In this document: one piece after another, positions 45,401 to 56,968 of the stretch
Layout of the letters: every line of letters begins with the position of its first letter
How positions within the stretch are numbered: the first letter of the stretch is position 1
Origin: Chytridium lagenaria
Taxonomy: Eukaryota; Chytridiomycota; Chytridiomycetes; Chytridiales; Chytridiaceae
Length of the DNA: 64,000 bases
Direction: 5' to 3'
Assembly: GCA_025449115.1 (NCBI GenBank)
Contig: JAHLKC010000038.1
Coordinates: forward strand, 124,001 to 188,000
Notes under the pieces: model-generated
Database searches by the model: none
What the model was told of the DNA's origin: nothing
The model's input: only the letters and a program-made list of their open reading frames with translations
Made by a program: the position numbers and the translations under genes

Positions 45401-48400
45401 TTTTTCGACGGAAGCGACGTGACGTCGGAATGGACCGAAGATGACGTGATACAGCTTTGTGAGTGTGTTGTGCATGAGGCTGTGGAGGATATGGGGATGT
45501 CGCATTCGGATGCTTGTGTTTTTGAGGCCATGGTGGCTATCCCTGAAGGTGGGGAAAGTGGATTTTTGGATGGCTGGGTGCCTACACGTATTGAAAGTTA
45601 TCTTGGGAGTGCTGGGGCAACGGTTTTGAGGAGGTTAAAGAACGGGACAGAGGTTGTGCTGACGGAGAAAGCGAGTTTGAATGTGGACTTGGATAGGTTT
45701 TGGGGGAGTGAAGGTGGGCTGATGCATAACGATCGTCGAGTTTTGGTTGAATTGGCTAAGCGATGGCATGGGATCCTTGGAGAAGCTTTAAAGGTATTTG
45801 GTAGAAAATCTTGGTTCACATGTTAATATACTCTCTCTCTTTTCAGACTGGATTGGTACGTGATGGCTTTGATAACATTAATGCGGAAAGTCTCGTAAAG
45901 GTACGCGACGGAACCGACAACATCACCTTGAAGTGATCCTCGCTAGGAGTCTTATCTCGTCTATTCTCGCGTCTAACGTCAAGAAAGCCTGTCAGAGTAC
46001 TCGAGTTGGGCTTCACAACAGAAACGCTAGCAGTCGCCGTACTCGCAGATGGAACGGCATCACCAACATCATCGGAACCATCTCAAGAACCCTTGGACGC
46101 GATAACTCTAAGTCGGGTGTTGGAAGACTTATTATCTGGAGCGACGTTGGGTCGTCGTAAACAAGCAGCGCCAACCCCTGATGTTATTGCTATGAAAGTC
46201 GAAACCGGCTTTTTGAATCACGCTACGGGTATCATTATTGATGGTATCGTTGCATTATTCCTTGCTGTGACTGCTGATGTGAGGTTTGGAAGGGAGCTTG
46301 CCGTGACCCCGTGGCTGATCCGTGGGCCCCTTGCGCTGCTGTACTTTATGTCAAGAAAGCTCGTGGGCTTCCTTACACGGATCTTTATTTATAGGAGGCT
46401 TCCAGCTGTTGAGCAGATACTGAACCGTAATGAACGTGGGGTTTTTAGAATCTTGACAAAGGACTTATAGTCCTGAAACTAGACGGATTGAGCTTTGTAG
46501 AGTTGATGCGTTCAACTCTGCTTCTCAAAACTGTGGTTTCTGCGGTTGAGAAGAAAAAGGCGGGCGATGAGAAGTCTGCGACCAATCCTTCCTGTGATCT
46601 TACTTTGGTGAGGTACACGGGACCTAAGCCGAGCAATTGGGAGCCTGATGCGAAAGACAAGCCTTTAAGTCGCGGTTTCTTTGAAAAAGTAGCATCAAGT
46701 GACTCGTCGCGTCGTCTTATTCAAGAAGACTTTTACGACGCATCAGGAAGCAAGGTGGTCAGAAAAAGCACTTACGAATTTGCAGATGATCGGTCTATTT
46801 TCCCTCAAAGACGGAAGGTTTATCTTGTCGAGTACAATGGCCAGCACTCGACCAGCTTTCTTTCTGAGATCCACGTTTTTTCAAGCGTCGCTTGGTACAG
46901 TGTTCAGTCGGCCTCTATCAAGAGAATGCACAAGCCAACGAAGAAATTTATCCACATTTACGCCGAGTACCCCGATGCTAGCGTTGAAGGAGCTCAACGT
47001 ATCTTCTACAAGTCAAAGTACCCTCAAGAATGGACGCTCGTTCTCAAGTCTACCGGCAGCATTATGACCGACGCGGCGCCCAACTTTGCGTTCGCCGAGT
47101 TTAGTCGCAGTGGCGAGGAAGGATTCTATCGAACTATTTTTGACTATTCCCATCCACAACACCCAACTATGACCTCTGTTTATGTCCGAAAAACCTCTAC
47201 TCGTCGCATGGACCTTGCAGCTCACAACGAGATGAACCTTTCACTCGCCATGACCACCGACCCAGGAGAGCCCGTCGCGACTCCCATCGAGGTGCTCGAT
47301 GATCACTTTGGTCTTTTATCTCTTACTCCACCCACAGACTTCCACCTCAGCTGTGAACTCGCCGACGCCGGCTTCAAGACTCGCACCCACCGTAAATGGA
47401 GTATCGTCCCGCCTTTTGTCAGGTCCGTTCAAGTCGAGTTCCTGTCTGGACCTTCCGCGACGCTTCGTAAGCGCGAAGATTTGTGGACGGCATGGCGTGC
47501 CGGTAAAGTCCCTGGAGTTTTTGCAAGGGAAATCGATGAGAGATTTTTGAGAGCCGAGCCTACTCTTTTGAGCTACTGGCGGTACCGTGATCTTGGAAAC
47601 GTGTCATCCGCAAGAGCCGTTTTGAGTGAACAAAAGCAGGTCCTTGACGTTTGTCTTAAAGTCGCTGATCGACCTGCCACGAGAACGCACCTTAAAATTC
47701 GCTTTTCGGATTTATACATGCTTGGAGTTGGTGGAGATGCGCATCAAGTGTTTTCGTTTGATGATCATTCGAGGGGTATGCACGCTGAGGAAGAGCCTGC
47801 TGCAAAGGCTGGTTGGGGATCGACCTTAGGAAGACTTACGTTTGGACGACAAATTCCGTTTACTTCAGCGCAAGTGCAGAAACGAAAGGCGGATAATGGG
47901 CCGAGATTGAATGTGATGAATGTTGATAGTGGTACGTGGCCAACAGGTGGTGGTGGTGTTGGGTCTTGTAGGAGAGACTTGATTTGATGGGTTGTCACGT
48001 ATCCGATGGAATACTATTGCAGAGATTGGGTCTGCTGAAGCCGTTCAGAAAGACTATCAAATTGAACGTAATATCGACTCGATCACGTACGTTGTATTGT
48101 GGGGACGTGGATTTTGGAACGCCAAATGAGAACGTCTACAGAACAGAGAACCAACGACAACTTCGCCGTAAACAGAGGGCAACGACGGATAAAGTTGTTC
48201 GTGAGCTTTTCGTGCCTCTTGTGACCACGATGATTGAAGGATGCTTCCGTTCCGAGATCCCTACCAACATGCTCGAAGAGTACGAAAATGTCTTTGTGGG
48301 TTTGTACCATTTCTTCCAGGCTTACGACTGGACGACGGCCTGGAACCACGTTGCAACTCAAGAAGCTTGATCCAAGGATGGCTTCAGGGTGGTGAATCCC

Positions 48401-49665
48401 TGTGGAAAGCTGGACTTCTTCATGATTACGAGACACCTACGCTTCAACAGATTGATATCCTGTTTGGTCTGATCACGAGGCTTCTTCTTCCGCTCACTGT
48501 CAAGCTTGCCAGGATCCCTGTCGTGCATGCATCACATCATGGTATTCCAGGCGATTTGTGGGGGTTGTTGCAAAGAGGATCCATGGAAGTGGCTTTGTGG
48601 TGTGGGATCATGGGATTTTGTGGAGAGAGAGGTTATTTGGACTTTGTGGGGATGGGATGCCGAGGTTCACGCAGACTGGGTTTATAGGGAATTTCGAGGC
48701 TTGTTGCGCGACTTGTTTATGCTAAAGCTGACTACGTCACGCCTTGCACAAGTATCCAGAACGTTGATTGGGAGGCGCATATTGGCGGTGGTAAGCTCTT
48801 TTTTTTAAAAAATTTTGGTTGCAGGTCAGAGTACCAACACTTTTTTGCTATCCTATAGGAAAACACGGGAACCAGTTTGACACGACCCTTATGAGGCAAA
48901 AGATTAATCCCGTCCTCAACGGCATGGATCTTTCAAAGTTCTCTGTGAAACGCCATCTCGAGGCCGAACTCCCTACAGCTGTGATGCTTTCCCACATCTC
49001 CCCCGTCAAGGATATCATGAAACGCCATCAGCGCCGCCAGCTACATTGTCAACGAATTCAAGCTCACGTCCTACCGGCTCAATATTTACGGATCGCCTGA
49101 GAAAAGAACCGCCTTATACGACTGAATGTCAGGCTGCTATTGTGAACATGAACTTGACGGAGAAACGTGACGCTTTGTGGTCTGGGAAGCCCGTCGGCTG
49201 TACTCCCAACCGGTTGGGTGTTGTTAACTCGTCGATTACAGAGGGTCTGCCCTTGGCGCTTGGCGAAGCCGGATTGTGTGGGCTGCCTGTCGCCTGTACG
49301 GATGTGGGAGGATCAAGGGAGGTCGTATCCAACATGGCCAAAGGCGAAGTATACGGTGCCATCGTCCCTCCTTCGAAACCGCGACAACTCGCCATGGCTC
49401 AGCTCAAGATTCTTGCCATGACGGATGGCTTGTCTCGAGTTGCTGATCCCACGTGTAATGATGTTGAGGACATGACTTTGGAAGCGCTTCTCGCGAAGGG
49501 AGTCGAGCAGCTTGAGAAAAGGATTGCGGATGCGAGGGTGAATGAGTTGAGGAGGTGCTAGGGATGAGGTTGAAGGAACGGACCGTGGAGGTGTTTTCCA
49601 TTGCGAGGTACTTGAGGGAGCACGAACAAATACTTTGGTGCGCGCAGTACAAGTCTCGTGTTTGA
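39447..49665 (+). CDS. Giant multi-pass membrane GT4 glycosyltransferase (Gtb3/PelF-like)
   Basis: One long gene, about 3000 codons. The N-terminal 270 residues are Ser/Pro/Ala-rich with poly-Ser and poly-Gln (39814-39840). A soluble region follows (SIKNFAVYTGDLSALIRR, GFVLVGLEEAASLHPESG, VVDEMGVRVWDKIRDDING). Then come many hydrophobic helices from about 43240 to 45030 (LTFLYSVAFCLYMMFLCGLV, FLLFAVVIFAIITVPVVIF) and another pair near 46210-46400. The C-terminal catalytic part has HASHHGIPGDLWG, WDHGILWRERL and the GT4 signature ITEGLPLALGEAGLCGLPVA with CTDVGGSREVV. Introns occur at about 40230-40276, 40790-40851, 40965-41016, 42429-42505, 43380-43440, 44995-45033 and 45794-45846. Frame changes near 45345, 46450, 47985, 48130 and 49560 have to be assumed. 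The architecture fits polysaccharide synthesis and export, as proposed for Aspergillus Gtb3. The substrate is not visible. Confidence 0.82.
39814..39840 (+). repeat. CAG repeat encoding poly-Gln
   Basis: A near-perfect CAG tract in the N-terminal region of the GT4 gene, reading as Gln in frame. Such tracts vary in length between strains. Confidence 0.9.
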
Positions 49666-51567
49666 AGCTTCTGTTTGGCCGCCTTTACTTTGACTCCGTT
49701 TCGTTTTATTGTTTTTCTTTTAGCTTTTGTTGCAAGTTGCCGTGAACCTCTCGTATATTATTCTTTTTATTTTATTGCAGTCGTTTGTATTTTGATCTCG
49801 TTTCCTGTTACTACTTGTACTTATAATTTTATCTCCACGGAGCTAATGTTGTTGCTCCATGCCAAGTGTTGTTTGTTTTTTTTTACAATGTTCTGCGTGT
49901 TACTATTTTCAACTTTCTCTTTTCTTCATTTAAATCTCATTTTCACTGTTCAAGTTATCGATATGTACAATATCCTCACGAATATCACATACAAAATGCT
50001 CTTTCCCTTTAAAATCTCCCTAGGAAAATTAGCAACATTTTGCTCGACAGTCAGAGGGTGGCCTTTGCTGTATCCACATAAATTTTGAAATGACATCAAT
50101 CTAATAAAACCTCAGCCGACGGGTTTCATGATTCATCGGTGTTTTATTACTAGATCCGTTGTGTTTTGAAGATGTGCATGATTTGATGCCGACCAACACA
50201 ATTCACGCATTGTAAAAGCCCTTCACAAGCTGTTCCATGACACTGCCCACTTTATGAAATGAAATTGGTGTTTGGATTGAGTAAGTATTTTAGACAAGAT
50301 GTGCAGCTACCTACAAAATCTTGAAACATGAAATACCCTTGAGCAAAGTCGATTTCATGGTTTCAATTTCATTTCACTTTTCAGTCATATTTAATCAACA
50401 GAAAACACCTATCGTTGAGCGCTTAGGCCTGTAATTCTGTGGCTGGCCCAAACTCTAAAATGTGTCAGGTTTTGTGTTGCGCCAAGCCTTGGGTTGATGA
50501 GGGAAGGTTACAAGGAGAGGAGGAAGGAGGAGATCCCCTTCCTCCGTCCTTCCTTCCTCTTGAGATGAAAGGAGGGAAGGAAGTGATGAAGGAGGAAACT
50601 TAGATTTGAAGGGGACAGAAACCCTCGGCTGAGGAAGCTTCTTTCCATACGATGACGAATGTATGGCAAGAGGTTTGATGTGACGTGAAAGGCTAATATG
50701 CTTTTTCACCAGACTTGAATGTGAAAGCAGGTCCGATACCCTATTCTTTAAGCCAAGAGCTGTATTTTAAGTGATACCCCCCAAAACCTCGAGATAATAT
50801 TTACGAGGCTATTAGATCACAAACGAAATCCCTTTATCAAAGAAAAGTCAATTTGGCTAATGAGCACTGCCCCCCTGTCCCGTCCCATCATTGATTACGA
50901 TGATGTGGGCAAAGGTTCAAGCCGTGCTCTCGTTTTGCTCATATTTGCAACCCTATACGCGTTGAACACGCCATCGATGACGTTGACCCGAAAATGCTGA
51001 CGTGATGTAGGATGAATCCGCCCATGGAAATATTTATCGCATAACCCAAAAATCTGGATACATTTCAATGGATGGACCGCAAACGGCACTGCCTTCCAAG
51101 TCTTGATGAATAGATGACGGGACTCACTGTATGAGTTTAGGCATCACAGAGTCGGTTGTTTGTTGATTAGCACCAAAGAACTTTTTTGATTACGGTTATA
51201 TGAACGGCGTCGAGCCACGTTTTTAAACGAATGGGAAGAAACTCAGGTTTCAGGATCTCATGTTTCAGCTTTTTGATTGCGAAAAAAATATCAGAGTGAG
51301 AGTATTAGCATTATATTTCTTTCTGGTGTCAGAGGTCAAAGGATAACAATGGTAAAGTACTTTCTGGGGAAGTTGTAAAAGAAACGAAGACGAGAAAGTA
51401 GGCATCATAAAGTGAAGCGTTCAAGTTTTATCATAAAAAGTAAGAATAATAGACAATGAAGAAATAGTTATACATGGAAAAGATAAAGAGAGGGTGTTTC
51501 AGCAAATGGTTTTCGCATCAAGACGAGGTAGGAGAAAAAAGAATATGAATGAACGTCAACGATGGGG
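49666..51567. other. Intergenic, tail to tail between GT4 and CE18 genes
   Basis: About 1.9 kb. The first 450 bases are T-rich (likely 3' UTR). At 50510-50605 lies a polypurine/polypyrimidine block that can fold back (separate entry). The rest has only short frames without protein-like character. No gene is seen. Confidence 0.6.
50510..50605. repeat. Alternating polypurine-polypyrimidine inverted repeat
   Basis: A GGAGGAAGGAGGAGA-type purine run is followed by CTTCCTCCGTCCTTCCTTCC, then after a short loop by GGAGGGAAGGAAG. Each neighbouring pair is nearly complementary, so the strand could form imperfect hairpins or a triplex. No coding sense. Confidence 0.7.
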
Positions 51568-51660
51568 TGATCAATAAGACTTCAAAAGGGTGACAAAGTT
51601 AAGGATCCGAATGTGATCAATAAGACTTAAAGAAGGGTGACAGAGTTAAGGATCTGAATG
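51568..51660. repeat. Tandem direct repeat, two copies of about 46 bp
   Basis: Copy 1 (51568-51613) and copy 2 (51614-51660) share the order TGATCAATAAGACTT, then AGGGTGACA.AGTTAAGGAT, then GAATG, with five or six differences. Copy 2 contains the last codons and stop of the CE18 gene. Copy 1 lies just downstream. Confidence 0.9.
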
Positions 51661-54600
51661 GTGACAGGTTTGCCAGGGGCCATGGGAATCCAGATAGTCA
51701 GAGGATCAGTACCAATCTGCTCGAAAGTGTAAGTGGAGCCGGTGACGACAACGTTCTCTCGTGCAACGGGGACGGTAAACGGGGCGGTGCAAGTGTTCGT
51801 GGATTCTGCCTTGAGACTTGACACGAACGTCTTTCCAGTGGTGGTGTTCCTCACGCCGGTAAAGTAAGTGCGAACACCACAGTTCTCGTAGAGAGCGCGT
51901 TCGTTAAACTTGCGGGTAAAGTCATCTGATTTGAGGGAGAGGACGGGCCAGGTCACGTATTTGTAGAGGTTGGAAAAGACGGATTCGACCCAGTAGGCAA
52001 GGAGAGAGATGGGCGCTGTGGTACCAGTGCCAGGGTTGAGGAGGGGGACGGCATCAGCGGTGCGGAGGTTGGCTTGGTGGAACACTGGTAACAGAAGTTA
52101 GAAGTGGTAAAGATGGGATAAGGGAATGTATATCATGTGTGAACATGGTGCTTACTGTAAGGCATCCAGGAGAGACCGACGAGAAGACGGGTTACACGGT
52201 CAACGTCAGACTTGACGAGGAAGTCAAAGGAGAACTGGCCAGGATTTCCGGGCTGTAGACTGAAGAAGAAATGTTAGCATCATGCAAAAGTTATGAACTA
52301 TAATGTGGAAAGAAAAGTGCGGCAAAAGGCTATGCTTACTCTCGTTGTAGATCTTGGCGTTGATGGTGGGGTTGGTAGTGTCTGCGAAAGGGAGAAATGA
52401 GGAGAATTGAGGTTAGAGTTGATACTTATGAGCAACGACGAATCAAGAGAACGGTACTCACTGAAGTAAATGTTGGTAGCAGATCTGGGAATACCAATGA
52501 ACCCAGCGTATCCGTTCGCCTCCACAGTGGTAATCATGGGCCAGAATACGGGGTTGGATGAGTTCAATGTCTTGGGACGCGACGAATCACCAACGGCAGC
52601 CTTAATACCAAAGTCCATGAGAGCCTTGAGAGCGTCGCCGTTGAAGAAACCACTGATACCGGGGGTAACCATGGATTCGTTTGACCAGATGTTGGGGTAG
52701 TTGGTGAGACCGATTTGTTGGGCCATGTGGTAGTTGAAGGTGAGCTCGTTGATGGTGTCTTGGTAGGTGTTGTTGTTAAGGATTTCTGTAGTGACGAGTT
52801 AGAATGGATGACAGGAGGTTACAAATGGTGCAATAGGTGCTTTCTTACCGTGAGTAAAAGTGTGAGAGTTCCAGAAGAAGGCTTGGGTATTGCTAGGGCT
52901 GTTCTTAAAGTAGCTGAACAAGGGGTCGGCGGATAGGTCGTTGATGTAGGCGTTGCGGTTGGGAGGGGGGTTGGACCACAGTGAAATACCAGTGCCAAGG
53001 GGCTTCTTCCAGTCAAGAGGAGCGTCGGTAAGATCAGGGTTAAAATCGATAAGGTGTGCGGTCTTTTTGATCTGATCAACAGACTCGAGGATACCGTTTC
53101 CGTTGAAGGCGAGCTCTAGCTTGAAGCTGGAACCAGAGGGAAGACGAGAGTTGAAGTCGTTGGACCAGGCAATGACTCCGTCCATGTCGGCGGTGGAGGT
53201 TCTGAATCTAACGTCCTTGTTGTTTCGGTGGTGCCTTCGGTGAAAAGGAAAAAGTCATCTACGGTCGCGGTCGCAATGATACGGCGGAAACCGTTGTAGG
53301 TGCCACGGGTACCCCACTGAACCCAGAGGTGACTGATAATGAGACAGGTTGATGACCAGGAACCAAATGGAAGGAAAAAGGACATTTGCTCGCGGGGATA
53401 AGGACCGTCGGTGATGTTGTAGATAACACCAGCGATGGTGGCTTCGGGCCATGCAGAGCCGAGGGTGCTGAAGCTCAGGAAGGGGGTGACGGCAGAGGAG
53501 TTGACAATAGTACCGGGGATGTGGAAGAGACCAGTGGTGGGGAGCTGGAAGTTTGTCTTGAGACCAGCACGATTGCCCAACTCAGCGCTTGTGAGCGAGA
53601 TGGTGTGCTCATCGCTTGTACCCCAAGTCCCGTAAGCTCGTGCAGTGTACCCCATTGAACCAGCATTACCGGGAATGTCGTTGAGAGCAATGAGCCTGAC
53701 ATTATACTTGTACTGGTACTCGTAAATCTGGGCCCTATTTAAATTTAGAAAATCGTGTAAATATAGTAATTACAAAGTACAGCATGAGCAATAAACACGT
53801 ACCATTGAGCATCGGTCAAAAGAGACCTGAAGACGCCTCCACCCACGTCACCTGTTGAATGTAATAAGGTTAAACAAGTGGTAACACAATGTACGACAGA
53901 GCTAATCAAAAGTTTGGGAAATGAAATTAAAATGAAGGGTGCTGGGATGACCGAATGGCTGAAACAAAATTTCCCTTTAAGGAAATAACGCCATCAAACC
54001 AATCAAATCAATATCCAACCTTGGGCCTAAGCACACCAAGCAGGGGCAGGCAAGACCAAGATTAGAAAAAAAAAAAAAGAGGGCCGCACCCATCACATCA
54101 AACACACAAAAAAAGAAAAAGAAAACACAAATACATTGAGAGGGAGAATATTAAGGATGGGAGTCGAAGGGAGTATTAAGAAGGTCTAGAGGGTAGCGAT
54201 GGATGGATGAAACTAACCAGAGAGACCACCATTGGTCAAGACGATCAAGTTGTAGAGAGCCTCAGTGCCGTTGGAGGCCTCTAGGGGAAGAGGACCACTA
54301 ATACCAGCGATAGGAACGTTAAGGACTGTGTAAGGGATAGAGTAGCCGAGGAGAGTATATATAGGTGATTCCTCAAGCCCATCGTCTGTGACAAAGAGAA
54401 TGATGAGGGATGACGAACGTTAGTTTATAAATCATTGTAATAAAGCAAGGGAATATCAATGCAGTACTTGTAGCGAGGATGAGGACTTTTTGGTTGATCG
54501 TTATGGGGACAGTATCAGACTGAGCGATGACCACAGACATGAATGAGGTCCAGGCCAGGAGAGCCACCATCAACCATGACGGAGATCTTGAAGAGCGCAT
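51627..54600 (-). CDS. Secreted CE18 polysaccharide deacetylase (Agd3-like)
   Basis: Family CE18 enzymes remove acetyl groups from N-acetylgalactosamine in the fungal exopolysaccharide galactosaminogalactan. ATG 54600 gives a signal peptide (SWLMVALLAWTSFMSVVIAQ). The sequence then matches the family layout: LLGYSIPYTVLNVPIAG, GGLSGDVGGGVFRSLLTDAQ, YGTWGTSDEHTISLTSAELG, LWVQWGTRGTYNGFRRII, MDGVIAWSNDFNSRLPSGSS and LELAFNGNGILES. The deacetylase motif is WNSHTFTHGKK, followed by INELTFNYHMAQQIGLTNYP. The C-terminal beta domain ends PLTIWIPMAPGKPVTIQILN. Eight or so introns (50-90 nt) are present. A frame change near 53215 precedes DVRFRTSTADMD. It is tail to tail with the GT4 gene, 2 kb apart. 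Confidence 0.87.
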
Positions 54601-56968
54601 AGTGCCGAAAGTGGGATGTAGGAAGAGGGGTTGGATGAGGTGAGAGTAGTTGTATGTTCGGTGTTGAGATTGAGTTTACAGGGCCTCCTATAGACAAATC
54701 ACCCTCACTCGCGTGGTCAGTGATAGGTAAATGAAGGGGAAAGACGGTTGTTCGTGAAAAAACTGCCAATGCGGGGGCAGAGTGCTTGGTTTTATACGTA
54801 GGTAAAAAGCATTATAAAATGCATTAGTAAAAGCGGGAGGGTTATAACAGATGCATGAGAAACGAATATGAAATATTAAAATGGGGGGGGCTGAAGCTAA
54901 TCAATTATTGAACTTGATTTTTACTGGTTCATAAAGTTATTTATTAGTAATTAATTAATTAATTATTACAAACAAGTAAGTAAATAAAGAAAGAATGCAA
55001 AAGTAAATAAAACAGTTGCGGCATGCATAAATGAGGCTTCCTCCTTCTTCTCTTCCTTCAATCCTCCTCTCTCCCTCCTCTCCCTCTTTGCTCTTCCTTG
55101 TTGTAATTTCATTTATTTTAATTCAATTCAATTTCATTTCATTTCAATTTCATTTCAAAGTTTTCTGGGAACCAATCAAATAGACGGCTTCCTTATTTAG
55201 TAAGCTTTGCCTTGAGCAACTTTCCAAAAATCATAAATAAAAATTTATGCTGTGATTTTCTGAAATACTTTGGGTGAAAAATTCCTCAAGAAAGATTTCT
55301 CAAAATAACTGATCCTTCTGTATCACACATATTATCTCAGAAATTTTCATTTCATTCTCTGAGTTGTGTTGTTTGTTTTAGTTATGGTTTGTCGTGTCCA
55401 AGTCCCTAATGTCAAACATCATTTCTGTTTAGAGTGATCTTTCTATTTGGAATGATCTGGATTGAGGGGAGAAAACCAATATGTGCCTGCCTGGCTCATA
55501 ATGCATATTTCTTTATTGCCCCTATCGCTAAAGCGGCATGCTTTCTACAACTTTGTTTGAAAATAAAACAATCAAATGTCAAACATTTGAGAAAAGAAAT
55601 AGGTATATATAAAACATAACAGGTCTATAAAAACCTGGCCAAAAGCAAAGAAACAAAAAAAAAGGCTCGAAGGAAACGACCCGCCTGATAGACTCCAGCA
55701 AATCTCTTTAAAATATAATAAAGAGCTGGGGCAGTGGGCATTACTAACCTACAAGAAAGTATGAGCTTGCTTCCTTGTCAAACTCGACCCGCACTTTCTC
55801 TTTTCCTCTCCTTCATCCGTTTCAAGATCGCGTGCTACTGTCGGGCTTTCTTTCCGCATGATTCCAATGCATGCCGTCATATTCAAGCTCCGTATGTTTT
55901 CATCTCACTGGCTCTCACCCAACTATGCAGTACTCCTTTAAGCTGATTCCGCGCGCGGTCATCTCGCCTAAAACATGCTTCAGAGCGATTCGCATTCTTT
56001 CGTGTTGTATATTGATGTGATATCATAGAGCCGATAACACTCAGAGACCAAAGCAAATGTCCCATTTGATTAGTTGTGGGATCTTATTTACAACAACTTG
56101 AGGCCAACAACGACAACCACACCCATGACACCAGCCATGGTTAACACTTTGACCATCGGCATCGACAACACTGTGATCCTAACTGTAAGGTTAGCCATCA
56201 GTCCCTCTTCCTACGTTCAGCTGGATGTTTATTAATTGATATATACCCATATATATACCTATAGATATTATTTTGACCTTGCCCTGAAGGGTTATCAGAC
56301 TTTCATCGTCAGTATATTCCTATAATAGGCTAATATATAAATATCTCTAAGTATTTACATAAATGTTTATATATTTAATATATAGCTTATCTGCACTTAT
56401 CCCGGAAGGTAAAATTATAGCACCATTTATATAGGAAATCTGGAACCATTTGAAAGTTTGCCAAGATCAAAGAGTAGGACAATCCTCTTTATACTGACAC
56501 TACCTCTGTTATATTAGATTAATGTGACTCACTGATAAACCTATTAGTATTTATTAATATTAATTAATTATTTATTAATAACTAGAGAGGTCCCATCTCT
56601 CATTTTGTGCAACCAACCAACCATCTTTTTTTTTTTTTTAATAATTAATAATAATGTGCTTTTGTAAAACTTTTTTCTTTCTTTTTTCGCTTTTTTCGGA
56701 AATTATTAAAATTTCATCATCATCACCAGCAGAGACCACCTTCCGTCATCCATCCATCCAGCCGTTCATCCATCCCTCCCTCAAACTGACATATACCTCC
56801 GAAACTCCTTACTGTTAAAAGAGTTTTTTGAAAACCGCATTACGCTATCCATTCCCAATTCCTACTTCCCAAACCCCATTCTATTCTACATTATTACACA
56901 AAGTGTGATATTTTTGAATCTGATAAGAGCAAAGCGACAAGGAAAACACCCAAAAACGTCTACTTTCA
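54601..56968. other. Long divergent intergenic region
   Basis: About 2.4 kb between the starts of the CE18 gene and the ERT1-like gene. It contains a CT-rich tract (55033-55100) followed by TTTCATTTCATTTCAATT-type repeats (55100-55160). TATATA-rich stretches lie at 56240-56390, and a CATCCATCCATCC pyrimidine tract (56738-56790) lies just upstream of ERT1. Short frames at 55434 and 55734 have no protein-like character. No gene is seen. It could be a large shared regulatory region. Confidence 0.6.
56738..56790 (+). promoter_or_regulatory. CT-rich promoter tract
   Basis: Repeated CATCCATCC and CCCTCCCTC words about 200 bases upstream of the ERT1-like ATG. CT-rich boxes of this kind are common in filamentous-fungal promoters. 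Function here is inferred. Confidence 0.4.

Noticed and set aside
39447..49665. Chitin synthase as identity of the giant gene
   Set aside because: I find no QRRRW or EDR-type GT2 motifs. The catalytic signature is GT4-like.
55434..55946. Two short plus-strand frames in the CE18-ERT1 spacer
   Set aside because: Short, no protein-like composition and no splice-supported extension.
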